DNA of 64,000 bases from an uncultured Dokdonia sp. (GCF_947492815.1 NZ_CANLOB010000022.1:30791-94790), one strand, 5' to 3'; shown: positions 51,149 through 61,225, counted from the stretch's first letter. Notes: generated by a model not told the origin, from the letters alone. A program made the numbers and translations.

Positions 51149-51283
51149 GTTGCATAACGTGTTTGTATATGGTTTGTTGCGTGTTTTAAAAACTTAATTT
51201 AGAAAATACAAAACTAATAGAAAATCCGCGAGGATTTTCGTAAGCACGCCTGCATTAGCAATTAATTTTATACGGTGTTAGCT
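51149..51283. repeat. attC-like site 6
   Basis: GTTGCATAACGTGTTTGTATATGGTTTGTTGCGTG ... TTTTATACGGTGTTAGCT; inner hairpin GAAAATCCGCGAGGATTTTC. Confidence 0.8.
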
Positions 51284-52675
51284 ACCGTATTTATTCAACT
51301 TTTCTTTTAATTCAATTTCACTTATTGGTTTCACTTCAACAATTTCTTCTTCGTTTTCTCCAATAACGATAACTTTCTCACCGAAAATAAGTCCGTTATT
51401 ATCAAATCCGATTGATATGATTATTGCTTTTTCTCCTTTTGGTAATTTGTTGTAACCATCTTCATTTTTCGTAAACCAATATTCATTTGTTGTTTTTTCT
51501 ATTCCACTTAAAATGACATTTCTTTCTTCTAAAATCAGGCTTGTGAAATTTGACTTTCCTTTAGTCTTTACAGCTAATTTAGTTGGAATTGCCTTTGGGT
51601 CTTCGTAAAAGAAATCTACATTAATCCATCCAAAGTTTATTGCGTCATAGGTTAAAAGAACATTATTCAATTCCTTGAGTTTTGTTGTGTCAATTATTAG
51701 ATTTGAGTCAATTTTAGTTAATTTTTGGGATGCGAATTTTTTGTGTAATTCAATTGTCCAATGTCCGTGTTCTTTAGCTCGTTTTAATATTGACTCGTGA
51801 GCTTCTTTTTGCATTTTCGTTCTAGGACCTCCATATAGTCCTGGAGGAATATTATTTAAATGGTAATTAACTCTTTCTGTTGAATCTTTGATAAAATATT
51901 GAACAGTTAACTCGTCAATTTCCCAAAGGTTCTTATCAAGATTATTTATGTAAATATTTAAAACATCTTTCCAACAAGTTGTACTAAATCTATCTGAAAA
52001 TTCTTTTGTAGCTAAAATTGTATTTTCAAAATCAGTTATGTTCCCAAAATAATTGTAATCCATGTATTTTAAAGTATCTGTAGTAATACCATAATATTCA
52101 GAACATTCGGTTAAAAAACGATTTTTACTTATAAATTTTATTGGATATGGCGTTAAAGATTTTGAAGGCTCTTCAATTATGTCCCAATTGATTAATCCAT
52201 TTTCATCTCTGTTTCCTAAAAATATTTTTGCATCTTCTTTAATACCTTTTTGAGGAATTTGTAATCTTATAGATCTCCCAGTTGCTATTTTTAATTCATT
52301 CCCGTTTTCATCATTGGCAGATAGAAAAACCATTCCTAACGATTCAAGAATTTTATCGTTATGCATAGTTTGTAAATTAGAAGCTATAAAGTCTGATTTA
52401 GTAAAGTTTTCTTTAATTTCTATATAAACGTTTTTGGAAACAACATTACCATTTTGGTCTACAATTGAATTTTCTGGAATAATTAGAATTGTTCCACTTT
52501 TTCCAACTATTGTATTCGGTTGAGATGGATTAATTTCAAATTTCTGACTTTTATTGATGGATTCTAAAGCATTTATTAATTCAGTTGGAATATTCCCGAA
52601 TTCTTGATTTATTTCTTTTTCTTTTGCACAACTTAAGAATGAGCAAACTATCAAATAGAAAAGAATTTTATTCAT
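51278..52675 (-). CDS. Lipoprotein, hypothetical (cassette gene)
   Basis: MNKILFYLIVCSFLSCAKEKE lipobox (internal ATG at about 52675); stop TAA inside core GTTAGCT. Confidence 0.8.
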   Translation of the reverse strand: MNKILFYLIVCSFLSCAKEKEINQEFGNIPTELINALESINKSQKFEINPSQPNTIVGKSGTILIIPENSIVDQNGNVVSKNVYIEIKENFTKSDFIASNLQTMHNDKILESLGMVFLSANDENGNELKIATGRSIRLQIPQKGIKEDAKIFLGNRDENGLINWDIIEEPSKSLTPYPIKFISKNRFLTECSEYYGITTDTLKYMDYNYFGNITDFENTILATKEFSDRFSTTCWKDVLNIYINNLDKNLWEIDELTVQYFIKDSTERVNYHLNNIPPGLYGGPRTKMQKEAHESILKRAKEHGHWTIELHKKFASQKLTKIDSNLIIDTTKLKELNNVLLTYDAINFGWINVDFFYEDPKAIPTKLAVKTKGKSNFTSLILEERNVILSGIEKTTNEYWFTKNEDGYNKLPKGEKAIIISIGFDNNGLIFGEKVIVIGENEEEIVEVKPISEIELKEKLNKYGS

Positions 52676-52690
52676 ATGTTTGTTTATATG

Positions 52691-52926
52691 GTAGCTAACG
52701 TCCAATGTATAAAGCATGCAGGGCATTCGGTTGGCTTTCATTGGTTTTGGTATTTATTATTGCATGTGTAAGTTAGTATTTTCTTTTGGATTAGGTCGCC
52801 CTGCGTTGAGCTTTTGGAATGCCTTGTGTGCTTTATACTGGGGTGTTGTCTGTTGCTTTCGGATCCCCTTTTTTAGTTAGTATGCAATGTTCTTATTTTA
52901 GGCATTTCACATATTGGTCGTTGATG
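52691..52926. repeat. attC-like site 7 (large, divergent)
   Basis: GTAGCTAACGTCCAATGT ... CACATATTGGTCGTTGATGG; internal long arm GTATAAAGCATGCAGGGCATTC / GAATGCCTTGTGTGCTTTATAC. Confidence 0.6.
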
Positions 52927-53119
52927 GTCAATTAGCGGTGTGGGAATAAAATTGATGCTCTTACCTTGTATAAATTGTCTACGTATTTTGTTTTTCGAAT
53001 TATCTAATAGCTCTCAGATTTGATTTAATTAGAAAGTTGTAGTTTGCTTATATCTTTAATTTTCTGATATTACTTTTATTTTTTTATTTCATATAACACT
53101 GCGGCCGAAGGTAATTAAC

Positions 53120-53316
53120 CATCAACGGACTTGTGTATGAAACGTAGTGTGTAAAAAGACACTAATTTTTCGGATTAACACAGAGCTGAATTTTTATATT
53201 TTGTTTTTAATTTTTCTCTTTTTAAATTCCAAATTAAAAATTTGGCAGACTTCCTAAATATACACAAACCTTTCGGTTTAGGACTTATTAGCTATGTTTT
53301 ATACACCGTGTTGCGA
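53120..53316. repeat. attC-like site 8 (subfamily with sites 3 and 14)
   Basis: CATCAACGGACTTGTGTATGAAACGTAG ... GCTATGTTTTATACACCGTGTTGCGA. Confidence 0.8.
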
Positions 53317-53320
53317 ACAG

Positions 53321-54127
53321 TTATTTTTTTAGTTCTTCTAATTTTTTAATTTCCCAATCTTTGTCATCATAAAACTTTTTATTCTTATCGTCCCAATCAG
53401 TAAAATTTCCCGAATTCAAGGTTTTATGTTGCTCCAAAATGACTTTTTTAATTTCTTTTGGCACAATTACTAAAATATCGAATCTAACCAAACTCTTAAG
53501 CTGTAAAAGACTGATGTATGAATTTTTGTCAATTAAAGAAGCTGAGTTTAAATCTAAATGTTTAAGATTTTTAAGCTTTTCATATGGTTTCAAACTTTTA
53601 AGTCTCAAATTTTTTGGAGCAAAAGTATCTCCATTTAATGAAAGTCCAATTAGAGAAGTTATTTCTCTAATTTTTTCATAATTCTCAACTTTAAAAGAGT
53701 TTTCAATTCTTAAATGAGTCAGTTTAATTTTTGCAATCGGCGAAATGTCTTTAAGTTGTGTGAATCTTTCCAATTCTAACCTTTTGAGTTTTGTCAGTTT
53801 TAAAATTGGATTTAAGTTAGTCGCTTTTGAACTATCAATTCTTAAGTCCGTAAGATTCTGTAAGTCACAAAAAATATCAAGAAACTCTTGACTAATTCCA
53901 CAAGTGATAGAAATCCGCTTTACTTTATTCAAGCTTGGGATTATTTTAATCCATTCGTTTTTTACTCGTTCTTTTTCTTTTTTTGTAGCAACGTGCCATT
54001 GAAAAGACAAACTTCCAATTCGAATATTTTCAGAGTTTATTTTCGGATTATCATACTGCTGTATATTCTCATAATCGAAAATATGTTCTGGTGAGAAAAA
54101 TTGGTGATTTTTATATCTGTCGTTCAT
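53321..54127 (-). CDS. Leucine-rich-repeat-like protein (cassette gene)
   Basis: ISITCGISQEFLDIFCDLQNLTDLRIDSSKATNLNPILKLTKLKRLELERFTQLKDISPIAKIKLTHLRIENS; ATG at 54127 preferred over alternative start at 54142. Confidence 0.75.
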   Translation of the reverse strand: MNDRYKNHQFFSPEHIFDYENIQQYDNPKINSENIRIGSLSFQWHVATKKEKERVKNEWIKIIPSLNKVKRISITCGISQEFLDIFCDLQNLTDLRIDSSKATNLNPILKLTKLKRLELERFTQLKDISPIAKIKLTHLRIENSFKVENYEKIREITSLIGLSLNGDTFAPKNLRLKSLKPYEKLKNLKHLDLNSASLIDKNSYISLLQLKSLVRFDILVIVPKEIKKVILEQHKTLNSGNFTDWDDKNKKFYDDKDWEIKKLEELKK

Positions 54128-54135
54128 TCTAATTG

Positions 54136-54306
54136 TTGGCAACGTTTAATATATGTGTCGTAGCAGGGCGAAATGTTACCTTGCTTTTCGATTTTTCTGC
54201 GCATTGGTTGCTAACTTTTACTTTCTGCAAGTATTGCGCCTTACCAAAAATACAAGAACCATTCGATTTATCACTTAGCTGCTATGCCACATATATGTTG
54301 TTGGTA
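54136..54306. repeat. attC-like site 9
   Basis: TTGGCAACGTTTAATATATGTGTCGTAGCAG ... CTGCTATGCCACATATATGTTGTTGGTA. Confidence 0.8.
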
Positions 54307-54314
54307 AACGTTTT

Positions 54315-54650
54315 TTATTTTTTATCAAATTCCGTCCAGAACAGTTCAAGTTTGTCATTAAAATTCCCATTCCTCATATTCATTTCTGCAATCTTTGAGC
54401 TATAATCAGAGTAATTTTTCATTTCTAATTCAGTAACTAGAATTTCGTCTACTGTCTTTATTCCGCTTTCCCAATTTTTGTCAGTTAAAAAAATCACATA
54501 CAGTTTTTCAAATGGATATTCAGATTTTAATCCGTTTATAATCCATTTTTCCTCAATCCACCAGGGAACAGATTCTCCGTTATGTAATTCGGTAATTTCG
54601 AATCTTCTTTTTCCAAACCCTTTTAGTAAATCCTTTTTGTACTGTTTCAT
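54315..54650 (-). CDS. Hypothetical protein (cassette gene)
   Basis: 111-aa ORF. Confidence 0.65.
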   Translation of the reverse strand: MKQYKKDLLKGFGKRRFEITELHNGESVPWWIEEKWIINGLKSEYPFEKLYVIFLTDKNWESGIKTVDEILVTELEMKNYSDYSSKIAEMNMRNGNFNDKLELFWTEFDKK

Positions 54651-54656
54651 TTAATG

Positions 54657-54852
54657 TTTTGCCAACGTTAAATATATGGCAAGTTGGGAAGAAAATAAGC
54701 GATTATTCTCGGTTTAGCCACAAGCCAAATCTTTTGTATTTTGTTTTAATTTTTCTCTTTTAATACCAAATCAAAAGATTTGGCGACTTTGCAAATGGAC
54801 GACGACCTTTCGATTAAGTACTTTTCCCCTATTTTTTTATACATTGTTACCA
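54657..54852. repeat. attC-like site 10
   Basis: TTTTGCCAACGTTAAATATATGG ... TATTTTTTTATACATTGTTACCA; inner CCAAATCTTTTG/CAAAAGATTTGG. Confidence 0.78.
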
Positions 54853-54859
54853 CACGTTT

Positions 54860-56080
54860 TTATTCCGTTGGTGTGATTTTTTCTCCATTTTTATTTAGAT
54901 AATAAATTCCGCCGGCAAAATGAGGTGCGCCATAATATTCTATTAATTTTCCTTGAAACCCTAAATAGCAATGCATTTCTGTTTCTATTAATATTTTACC
55001 TTTGATATCAATTAAGGCATCAATAAAATAATCATTAGCAAATTCAAATTCTTGTTCATTAATTACAACACCACAAACTCCGTTTTTAAAGTTGTCAACT
55101 TTAAAATAATTAGGCTCAAGTACAAAAGCTCCTGTTTGGTCTATAAAACCCCATTTTTTTCCATCAATCGATACACCTGCAAAGCCTTCAGAAAAATGGT
55201 TGACTTTTTTGAACTGAGGTTTAATTACAACTTTATTTTCTTTATTAATAAATCCATACAAGTTATTATTCTGATAACTTGCAAGGCCTTCATAAAACAA
55301 TGATACATTTCTTAAAGGAGCTTTTGGTAGAGCGTCTAATGAATCTATATTTAATTTAAGTATTTCATCAAATTCTCGTCTTCTATCTTTTTCGTAAATA
55401 AAATCAATTACTAAATTTCCATTCACATCAACAAAACCCCATTTCTCAACATTTTTAACTCTAAAAAGACCTTCACGGTATCCATCAATAAGATTAAATT
55501 TCTCACCGATTTGTCTGCCTAAACTATCAATAATGAAGAATCCATCTTTATAATATGTTGAATAACCATTACTAAATGGTCTTAGTCTTGCCACGGGAAA
55601 ATTTTCAAGCTTTTCTCCTTTAGTATTTATGAAATAAGAACCTTTAAGCCGTTTTTCACTAACAACTGCATAACCACTTTCAAAACTACCGATACCACCA
55701 TTCCAGGTTTTACCAAATTCATTTATTCCTTTTTTATTAATAAACCAATGTTCTTCAAAGCTTGATATTCTAGCAAATCCATTACTAAATTTAGTTTCTG
55801 GAAAGTTATCTTTGATATCAAATACTTTATTTCCTATTGTATCTATAAAAATCCATTTGTAGCCTTTCTCTATAACCTCTTTAGAAACGTAACAAAGTCC
55901 CTCGTTAAAATCTCCAACTCTCAAATATTCAGCTTTGATTTTAATATTCCCCGTTTCATCCATAAATCCGAACTTGCCATTTTCAGCACGGAATTTATAA
56001 AGTCCATTTCTTTGTCCATAGCAATTGCACGAAACTAAAATTAGAAGTAATATTATTGTTGTTCTCAAAGTTTTTTTCAA
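54860..56080 (-). CDS. WG-repeat containing protein (cassette gene)
   Basis: Repeated KFGFMDETGNIKIKAEY / KWGFVDVNGNLVIDFIY / KWGFIDQTGAFVLEPNY units. Confidence 0.9.
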   Translation of the reverse strand: MKKTLRTTIILLLILVSCNCYGQRNGLYKFRAENGKFGFMDETGNIKIKAEYLRVGDFNEGLCYVSKEVIEKGYKWIFIDTIGNKVFDIKDNFPETKFSNGFARISSFEEHWFINKKGINEFGKTWNGGIGSFESGYAVVSEKRLKGSYFINTKGEKLENFPVARLRPFSNGYSTYYKDGFFIIDSLGRQIGEKFNLIDGYREGLFRVKNVEKWGFVDVNGNLVIDFIYEKDRRREFDEILKLNIDSLDALPKAPLRNVSLFYEGLASYQNNNLYGFINKENKVVIKPQFKKVNHFSEGFAGVSIDGKKWGFIDQTGAFVLEPNYFKVDNFKNGVCGVVINEQEFEFANDYFIDALIDIKGKILIETEMHCYLGFQGKLIEYYGAPHFAGGIYYLNKNGEKITPTE

Positions 56081-56082
56081 AT

Positions 56083-56216
56083 GTGTTACAACGGTCTCGG
56101 CTATGAGTAGTTACGTGGTTTAGCACTTAACCTTGCAAGCACACACCAAGCTAAAAATCCGCGAGGATTTTCAGAAGTAGGCGAGAACAAGCAATTACTT
56201 ATAGCCATTGTTGTGT
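56083..56216. repeat. attC-like site 11
   Basis: GTGTTACAACGGTCTCGGCTATGAGTAGTTACGTG ... CAATTACTTATAGCCATTGTTGTGT. Confidence 0.78.
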
Positions 56217-56228
56217 ATAGTGTTTTTT

Positions 56229-57413
56229 CTACTCCTTTACTTCTGTGTAGCCAGATAATCCGTGTAAGCATTTTATAACCTGATTCCCTCCAGGTTCTCC
56301 AGCGTGATAATGATATCCTCTTACATCATCGAAATGTCCACCACATTCATCTAAATCGGTTGGTTTATTTCCGTTTTTGTCTGTCAATCCATAAATTCCA
56401 AATCCGTCAATAGCGTAACCAATTATTGATGAGTGTGAATCAGATTGAGCGATTTCTTTTGTTGAGCCAGTAACTGCATGGTAATGATAACCTCCATGAG
56501 GATTTACGTGTCCTCCATGGTCATCCAATGGTGCAATCGTATGAGCTGCTAATATTGCGTGTGTTGGTGCAGGTGGGTCGTACTTAACACCATTAAATGC
56601 AATACCTATACCACCCCTTCCAAAACTTTGAGTGGTTTTTAAATATTTTGGTGTTACCGGAATTACAAAAGTTGTTACTTGGTCCTTGAAATATTCTGGC
56701 AAGCATTCCACACAATAGTTTTGATATTCTTCATCTACTTCTGGTTTTGCTGCTGCAATACAGCCTTCTTTTGTATCAGTCACTTTTACAGTTCCATCTT
56801 CTCTGTATAATTTCCATTTATCATCGCTGTAGAACTCGTCTAAATTGGCAATGAAATGTCCTGAAACATCATAAACTTTATCATCTTTAAACCATATTCC
56901 AGCTTTTTCCATTCCATCTTCAATATGTCTAGGACACCAAGGTCCCATTTGATGTTCAGTTGCTTGAGAATTTGTTTTTATAACATAGCAAAGTGTTTCA
57001 ATTCCATTTAATTCAACCATTTGTTTTTGAATTCCTCCAATTATGTTTTCTGAAATAAAGAAATCGGTATTAACATCGACTACTTTAATGGAAGTGTCAA
57101 TTTCACTCGATAAATCTTTGTTTGCATTTGTTCCTCGTGGTGGTCTATTCGGTTGATTTTTTTCTACTTGATTAAGTTCTTCTAAAGTTAAAAAGCCGTC
57201 ATCGTCTTTATCTATATTACTAAAATCTTCTGCGATTGGTCCTTTTACTTCATTTATTGATAATTTCTCATCTTCGTTGTCGTCCATTTCTGAAATTAAT
57301 TGTGCAGAAGAAGGTTTTTCTCCATTTGATTTTTGCCGTTCTTTTTTTTCTTTATTTTCTTTACAAGAAATCAAGGTTAAAAGAGTAAATATTAATAATA
57401 AAGTGTATCTCAT
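56229..57413 (-). CDS. EF-hand plus YHYH-domain lipoprotein (cassette gene)
   Basis: TLISCKENKE lipobox; DDNEDEKLSINEVKG / DKDDDGFLTLEEL EF-hand loops; NPHGGYHYHAVTG, GYHYHAG. Confidence 0.85.
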   Translation of the reverse strand: MRYTLLLIFTLLTLISCKENKEKKERQKSNGEKPSSAQLISEMDDNEDEKLSINEVKGPIAEDFSNIDKDDDGFLTLEELNQVEKNQPNRPPRGTNANKDLSSEIDTSIKVVDVNTDFFISENIIGGIQKQMVELNGIETLCYVIKTNSQATEHQMGPWCPRHIEDGMEKAGIWFKDDKVYDVSGHFIANLDEFYSDDKWKLYREDGTVKVTDTKEGCIAAAKPEVDEEYQNYCVECLPEYFKDQVTTFVIPVTPKYLKTTQSFGRGGIGIAFNGVKYDPPAPTHAILAAHTIAPLDDHGGHVNPHGGYHYHAVTGSTKEIAQSDSHSSIIGYAIDGFGIYGLTDKNGNKPTDLDECGGHFDDVRGYHYHAGEPGGNQVIKCLHGLSGYTEVKE

Positions 57414-57511
57414 TTTATGATTTAGTTTGATTAGCTTTTAGACTTATTTACTTAGTAAACGTTTAATATAATCCGTGATTTTTATTAACTTCTCGATGTT
57501 TTTCAACATTA

Positions 57512-57707
57512 TACACAACGTTAAGTATAAGAAACATAGGGCAGGTGATAAACACTTTCGTTTACATTAATTACTTAGTTAAGTATAAATATTTTGCTTT
57601 TACCTTTTTTACTATAAACGCCATATTTTATATTTAGTGGTCTTTGTAAATAAGCACAGAACTTTCGTTTAAGAATAAAGCCCTATGTTTTTTATACATT
57701 GTTATGC
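57512..57707. repeat. attC-like site 12
   Basis: TACACAACGTTAAGTATAAGAAACATAGGGC ... GCCCTATGTTTTTTATACATTGTTATGC. Confidence 0.82.
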
Positions 57708-58760
57708 GCTAGCATTATTCCGTTCGTGTTCAATTAACCATTTTTTTCTTTCGATTCCTCCGCCATATCCTGTCATTTTCCCATCTTTTCCAATTACTCT
57801 ATGACAAGGTACAATAATAGAAATTCTATTATAACCATTTGCAGATGCAACTGCTCTAATTGCTTTTGAATTATTTATCTTTTTGGCTTGCTCTTGATAA
57901 GTTGTTGTTGTTCCATATTCTATTTCTTGTAAGCACTTCCAAGCTGAATTTTGAAAATCGGTTCCAGGTGTTACAAGTTGTACCTCAAAACTCTTTCTTG
58001 TACCATCAAAATATTTCTTAATTTCTTTCTTTACTTGTTTGATATGTTCATTTTCACCTGAAATTATATTTGCGCTTAATAATTTTTGTAGATCTTTAAA
58101 TTCTGTTTCAAGCATTCTTCTATCCACAAATTCAAGTAAACAAACTCCATTGTCAGTTGCACAAACAAACATTGGTCCTAATGGCGTTGTCAGACGATTT
58201 ATAAGAATTAGATTTCCTCCTTTGCTTTGATTAGGTGATTTACCTATTAGTTTTTTAAAAGTATAACCAAATCCGCTTAATGATTCATAACCTGTATCAA
58301 AAGCAGTATCTGTAGTGTTTTTTCCGAGTTTTAGTTCTTGAAAGGCGTTGTTTATTCTATACATTCTTTGGTAGGCTTGAAAAGTCATACCATAATTCTT
58401 TTTAAACCATCTCCTTACGACTTCTGGACTAATTCCTTTTTGTCTTAATTGATAATCTGTTATTTTTACTTTAGGATTTTTTTTAATTAATTTGATTGCA
58501 TTTTCGATTTGTTCTGGTGCTTGATTTGCATTTTCTGTTGGTTTACAAACCTTACAAGGTCTATAACCATTATCTAAAGCATCTTTAAACGTAGTGAAAA
58601 ATTCAACGTTTTCTTTTTTGGGTTTACGTGCTCTGCAAGTAGCGATACAAAAAACCAATGTAGTTTTTACACCAACAAAAAAGATTCCAACAAAACTTTG
58701 TTTTCTTTCTAATAATGCTTGGTAATATGTTTCTATTTTTTTGTTGTCTGTTATAAGCAT
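57702..58760 (-). CDS. ada: Ada-type methylated-DNA-protein cysteine methyltransferase / AraC regulator
   Basis: FCIATCRARKPKKENVEFF, GYRPCKVC, AraC HTH, IVPCHRVIGKDGKMTGYGGG. Confidence 0.93.
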   Translation of the reverse strand: MLITDNKKIETYYQALLERKQSFVGIFFVGVKTTLVFCIATCRARKPKKENVEFFTTFKDALDNGYRPCKVCKPTENANQAPEQIENAIKLIKKNPKVKITDYQLRQKGISPEVVRRWFKKNYGMTFQAYQRMYRINNAFQELKLGKNTTDTAFDTGYESLSGFGYTFKKLIGKSPNQSKGGNLILINRLTTPLGPMFVCATDNGVCLLEFVDRRMLETEFKDLQKLLSANIISGENEHIKQVKKEIKKYFDGTRKSFEVQLVTPGTDFQNSAWKCLQEIEYGTTTTYQEQAKKINNSKAIRAVASANGYNRISIIVPCHRVIGKDGKMTGYGGGIERKKWLIEHERNNASA

Positions 58761-59516
58761 TTAAAAAATTGAGTTAAATGATTCTTTGTTTACTACTGTT
58801 TTTACTATTTGCTCAAATTCGTTGTACATTTTGTCAAAAAGGAAGTTCCCCATACTTATTCGTTTTACACCTAATTTTGTTAATGTCTCAAAATCTGGAA
58901 GATTAGGCATACACATTATATTAATTGGTAAATTCGTTGAATCAACAATTGTTTTGATGTCATTTTCTTTCTCAACACATGGTATGAAAATTCCATCTGC
59001 TCCAGCATTTTGATAAAGTTGAATTCTTTTTTTTGTTTCTTCAATTAAGTTTTCTTGAAGTAGGATAAATGTATCTGTTCGTACATTTAGAAAAATATCA
59101 ATATTATCTTTTTCTAAATGTTCTTTTATTTCAGCTAATATTTGTGCAAAACTATTAGCATCTAATAAAATCCGTTTTTTATTAACCAAGCTATCTTCAA
59201 TGTTGATTCCAACGACACCTAATTCAGCTAATCTTTTAATGTGGTTAGCTATTTCTTTTGGTTTACGACTATATCCCGATTCTAAATCTACTGACAACGG
59301 GAGATTTGTGTTAAGTGCAATTCGTTTTACGAAATATTCCATTTCGTAAAACTCCATTTCTTCTCCATCATTATATCCTAAAAGCTGAGCAATTGCTGAA
59401 CTTGAAGTTCCGATTGCTTGGAAATTTAGTTTTTCGGCAGTTTTAGTACTTGGAACGTCCCAAACATTTCCGATTAATAATGGTTTCTCTTGATTATGTA
59501 AGTTTTTAAATTCCAT
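58761..59516 (-). CDS. Isocitrate lyase/PEP mutase family protein
   Basis: PLLIGNVWDVPSTKTAEKLNFQAIGTSSSAIAQLLGYND, LPLSVDLESGYS, VGINIEDS. Confidence 0.9.
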   Translation of the reverse strand: MEFKNLHNQEKPLLIGNVWDVPSTKTAEKLNFQAIGTSSSAIAQLLGYNDGEEMEFYEMEYFVKRIALNTNLPLSVDLESGYSRKPKEIANHIKRLAELGVVGINIEDSLVNKKRILLDANSFAQILAEIKEHLEKDNIDIFLNVRTDTFILLQENLIEETKKRIQLYQNAGADGIFIPCVEKENDIKTIVDSTNLPINIMCMPNLPDFETLTKLGVKRISMGNFLFDKMYNEFEQIVKTVVNKESFNSIF

Positions 59517-59518
59517 TT

Positions 59519-60025
59519 TTAATTAAGGTTTAGTGATATATTTAAAATTGTTCTTGTATTCAAACTAATCGTTTTTTCATTGTATCCAGCTCCAACACAT
59601 AAAGGAAATCCAATTGAACCCCATTTTAAACTGTAATTAAAAAAGAAGCATAAACCACTAGTATATGTAAATGAATTTGAAGTCAAAGATTGTTTTGGCA
59701 CATAGGTTATCTCTCCAAACAAATTTGTGTTCAATTTCCAATTTCCGTTTAGTTCTTTTGTTTTTATTGTAGTTCCAAAAAACGTATAGAATCCGTAAAC
59801 ATCATTTTCATTTATGAATGTTGCCAATTCAATAAAACTCGATTTATACGAAAGTCCTAGTCCAATTGATACAGCTGGACTATATGATATGTCTTCTTGA
59901 TTGAAGTTGTAATTTACGATCTGTGGTGTTCTTAAAAATACATTTGATTTCAGCTCTTGTCCGATTGCAATAATTGGTAGTAATATTACTAATAGAAGTA
60001 ATAATGTGCTTTTTTGTAATTCCAT
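59519..60025 (-). CDS. Hypothetical exported protein
   Basis: Signal peptide, beta-rich 168 aa. Confidence 0.65.
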   Translation of the reverse strand: MELQKSTLLLLLVILLPIIAIGQELKSNVFLRTPQIVNYNFNQEDISYSPAVSIGLGLSYKSSFIELATFINENDVYGFYTFFGTTIKTKELNGNWKLNTNLFGEITYVPKQSLTSNSFTYTSGLCFFFNYSLKWGSIGFPLCVGAGYNEKTISLNTRTILNISLNLN

Positions 60026-60089
60026 AATACAAAGAAATGCCTAGGAATTTTGTTCAGCAACCGAAAAATTGACAAGTATTTTTTTGCTT

Positions 60090-60160
60090 GCACATAACGT
60101 TCCTTGTATGTTGCGTTTGCCTGCCGAAGGCGGCATATGCAATATACAAATTGTTGTGGT
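60090..60160. repeat. attC-like site 13 (compact, ~70 bp)
   Basis: GCACATAACGTTCCTTGTATGTTGCGTTTGCCTGCCGAAGGCGGCATATGCAATATACAAATTGTTGTGG. Confidence 0.8.
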
Positions 60161-60201
60161 GTCGTTTTTAACTTTCTATTGATTAGTCAGTTATGCTTGA
60201 T

Positions 60202-60756
60202 TTAGTGTTTTCTGTCCTCTGTCCTCAACAGTCTATACTCAAACATTCTTTCATTTCTTATTTGTCTAAATTCGTCAATTAAAAAAGTGAAAGCCTGATT
60301 TTTAAAAGTACAAGGCATTTTATCTAATCGCTTCTTTATTTCTTTCCTTTTAAAGTCTTTTGGGATTTTCCATTCTGTTCCGTTTTCTAACTCGATCTTT
60401 ACGTATGTAAGTCTAAGTTTATCTAACATTTCTAATGTGGATCTATAATCATTTATCTTTTCTATCACTAGATCATATCGACCTCCTCTAAGGCCTATTT
60501 TAAATCCATACATCCATTTTTCTAAATCTAATGCACTTCCAGGTTGAAAATAATCAGTCGAATTTTTATCTACAATTATCCCATTATAAGCTCCAACTAA
60601 TAAATCACTTGGATTAGGGATAGATTCTTTAAATGGTATATACCAAAGAGTATCTCTTTCTAAAATCTTGTCAAAATCTATTATATAGTCTTGATAAGTA
60701 TCATTTCCTTTTAAGAAGGATTCTGTTATTAATATTGCTGAACTTTTATCTGTCAT
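60202..60756 (-). CDS. Hypothetical protein (cassette gene)
   Basis: 184-aa ORF. Confidence 0.65.
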   Translation of the reverse strand: MTDKSSAILITESFLKGNDTYQDYIIDFDKILERDTLWYIPFKESIPNPSDLLVGAYNGIIVDKNSTDYFQPGSALDLEKWMYGFKIGLRGGRYDLVIEKINDYRSTLEMLDKLRLTYVKIELENGTEWKIPKDFKRKEIKKRLDKMPCTFKNQAFTFLIDEFRQIRNERMFEYRLLRTEDRKH

Positions 60757-61225
60757 TTCTTATTTCTTGCCAAAGACTTCGAACGAATGGAGTAATTTCC
60801 CAGCAATAATTTAAATCTTCATTATCGAAGCAACTCCAATAATACAAAGTGTATTCGTGGATTGCTTTATCAGATAATAATCTAGTTTTTAACTCTGTCC
60901 AGTATTTTTTTAAATCGTATTCATTGTCCTGATCAGTTGTTGCCTGTATCATTATTTCCATCAATACAAACTTTTTATCTTCATCTATTAGTTTGTCATA
61001 ATGTCGAATATATTTTTCTATTTCATTTGGCTTTGCAACTTCATATGACCAGTCCTGCATACAGTCATTATAAGGTAAATCTAATTCCACTGCTAGTTCA
61101 ATGATTGCATTACCTGTTTCGCATCTAAATTTTGGTTCTTTTACTTTCATTACATCCAATGCACTACAACGGACTTGTGTATGAAACGTAGCGTGCAAAA
61201 AGACACTAACTTTTGTGATTGACAC
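60746..61225 (-). CDS. Hypothetical protein (cassette gene, overlaps next); likely start near 61150
   Basis: ORF upstream extension runs into attC-like site 14, so MKVKEPKFRCETGNAIIELAVEL start is likelier. Confidence 0.65.
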   Translation of the reverse strand: MSITKVSVFLHATFHTQVRCSALDVMKVKEPKFRCETGNAIIELAVELDLPYNDCMQDWSYEVAKPNEIEKYIRHYDKLIDEDKKFVLMEIMIQATTDQDNEYDLKKYWTELKTRLLSDKAIHEYTLYYWSCFDNEDLNYCWEITPFVRSLWQEIRNDR

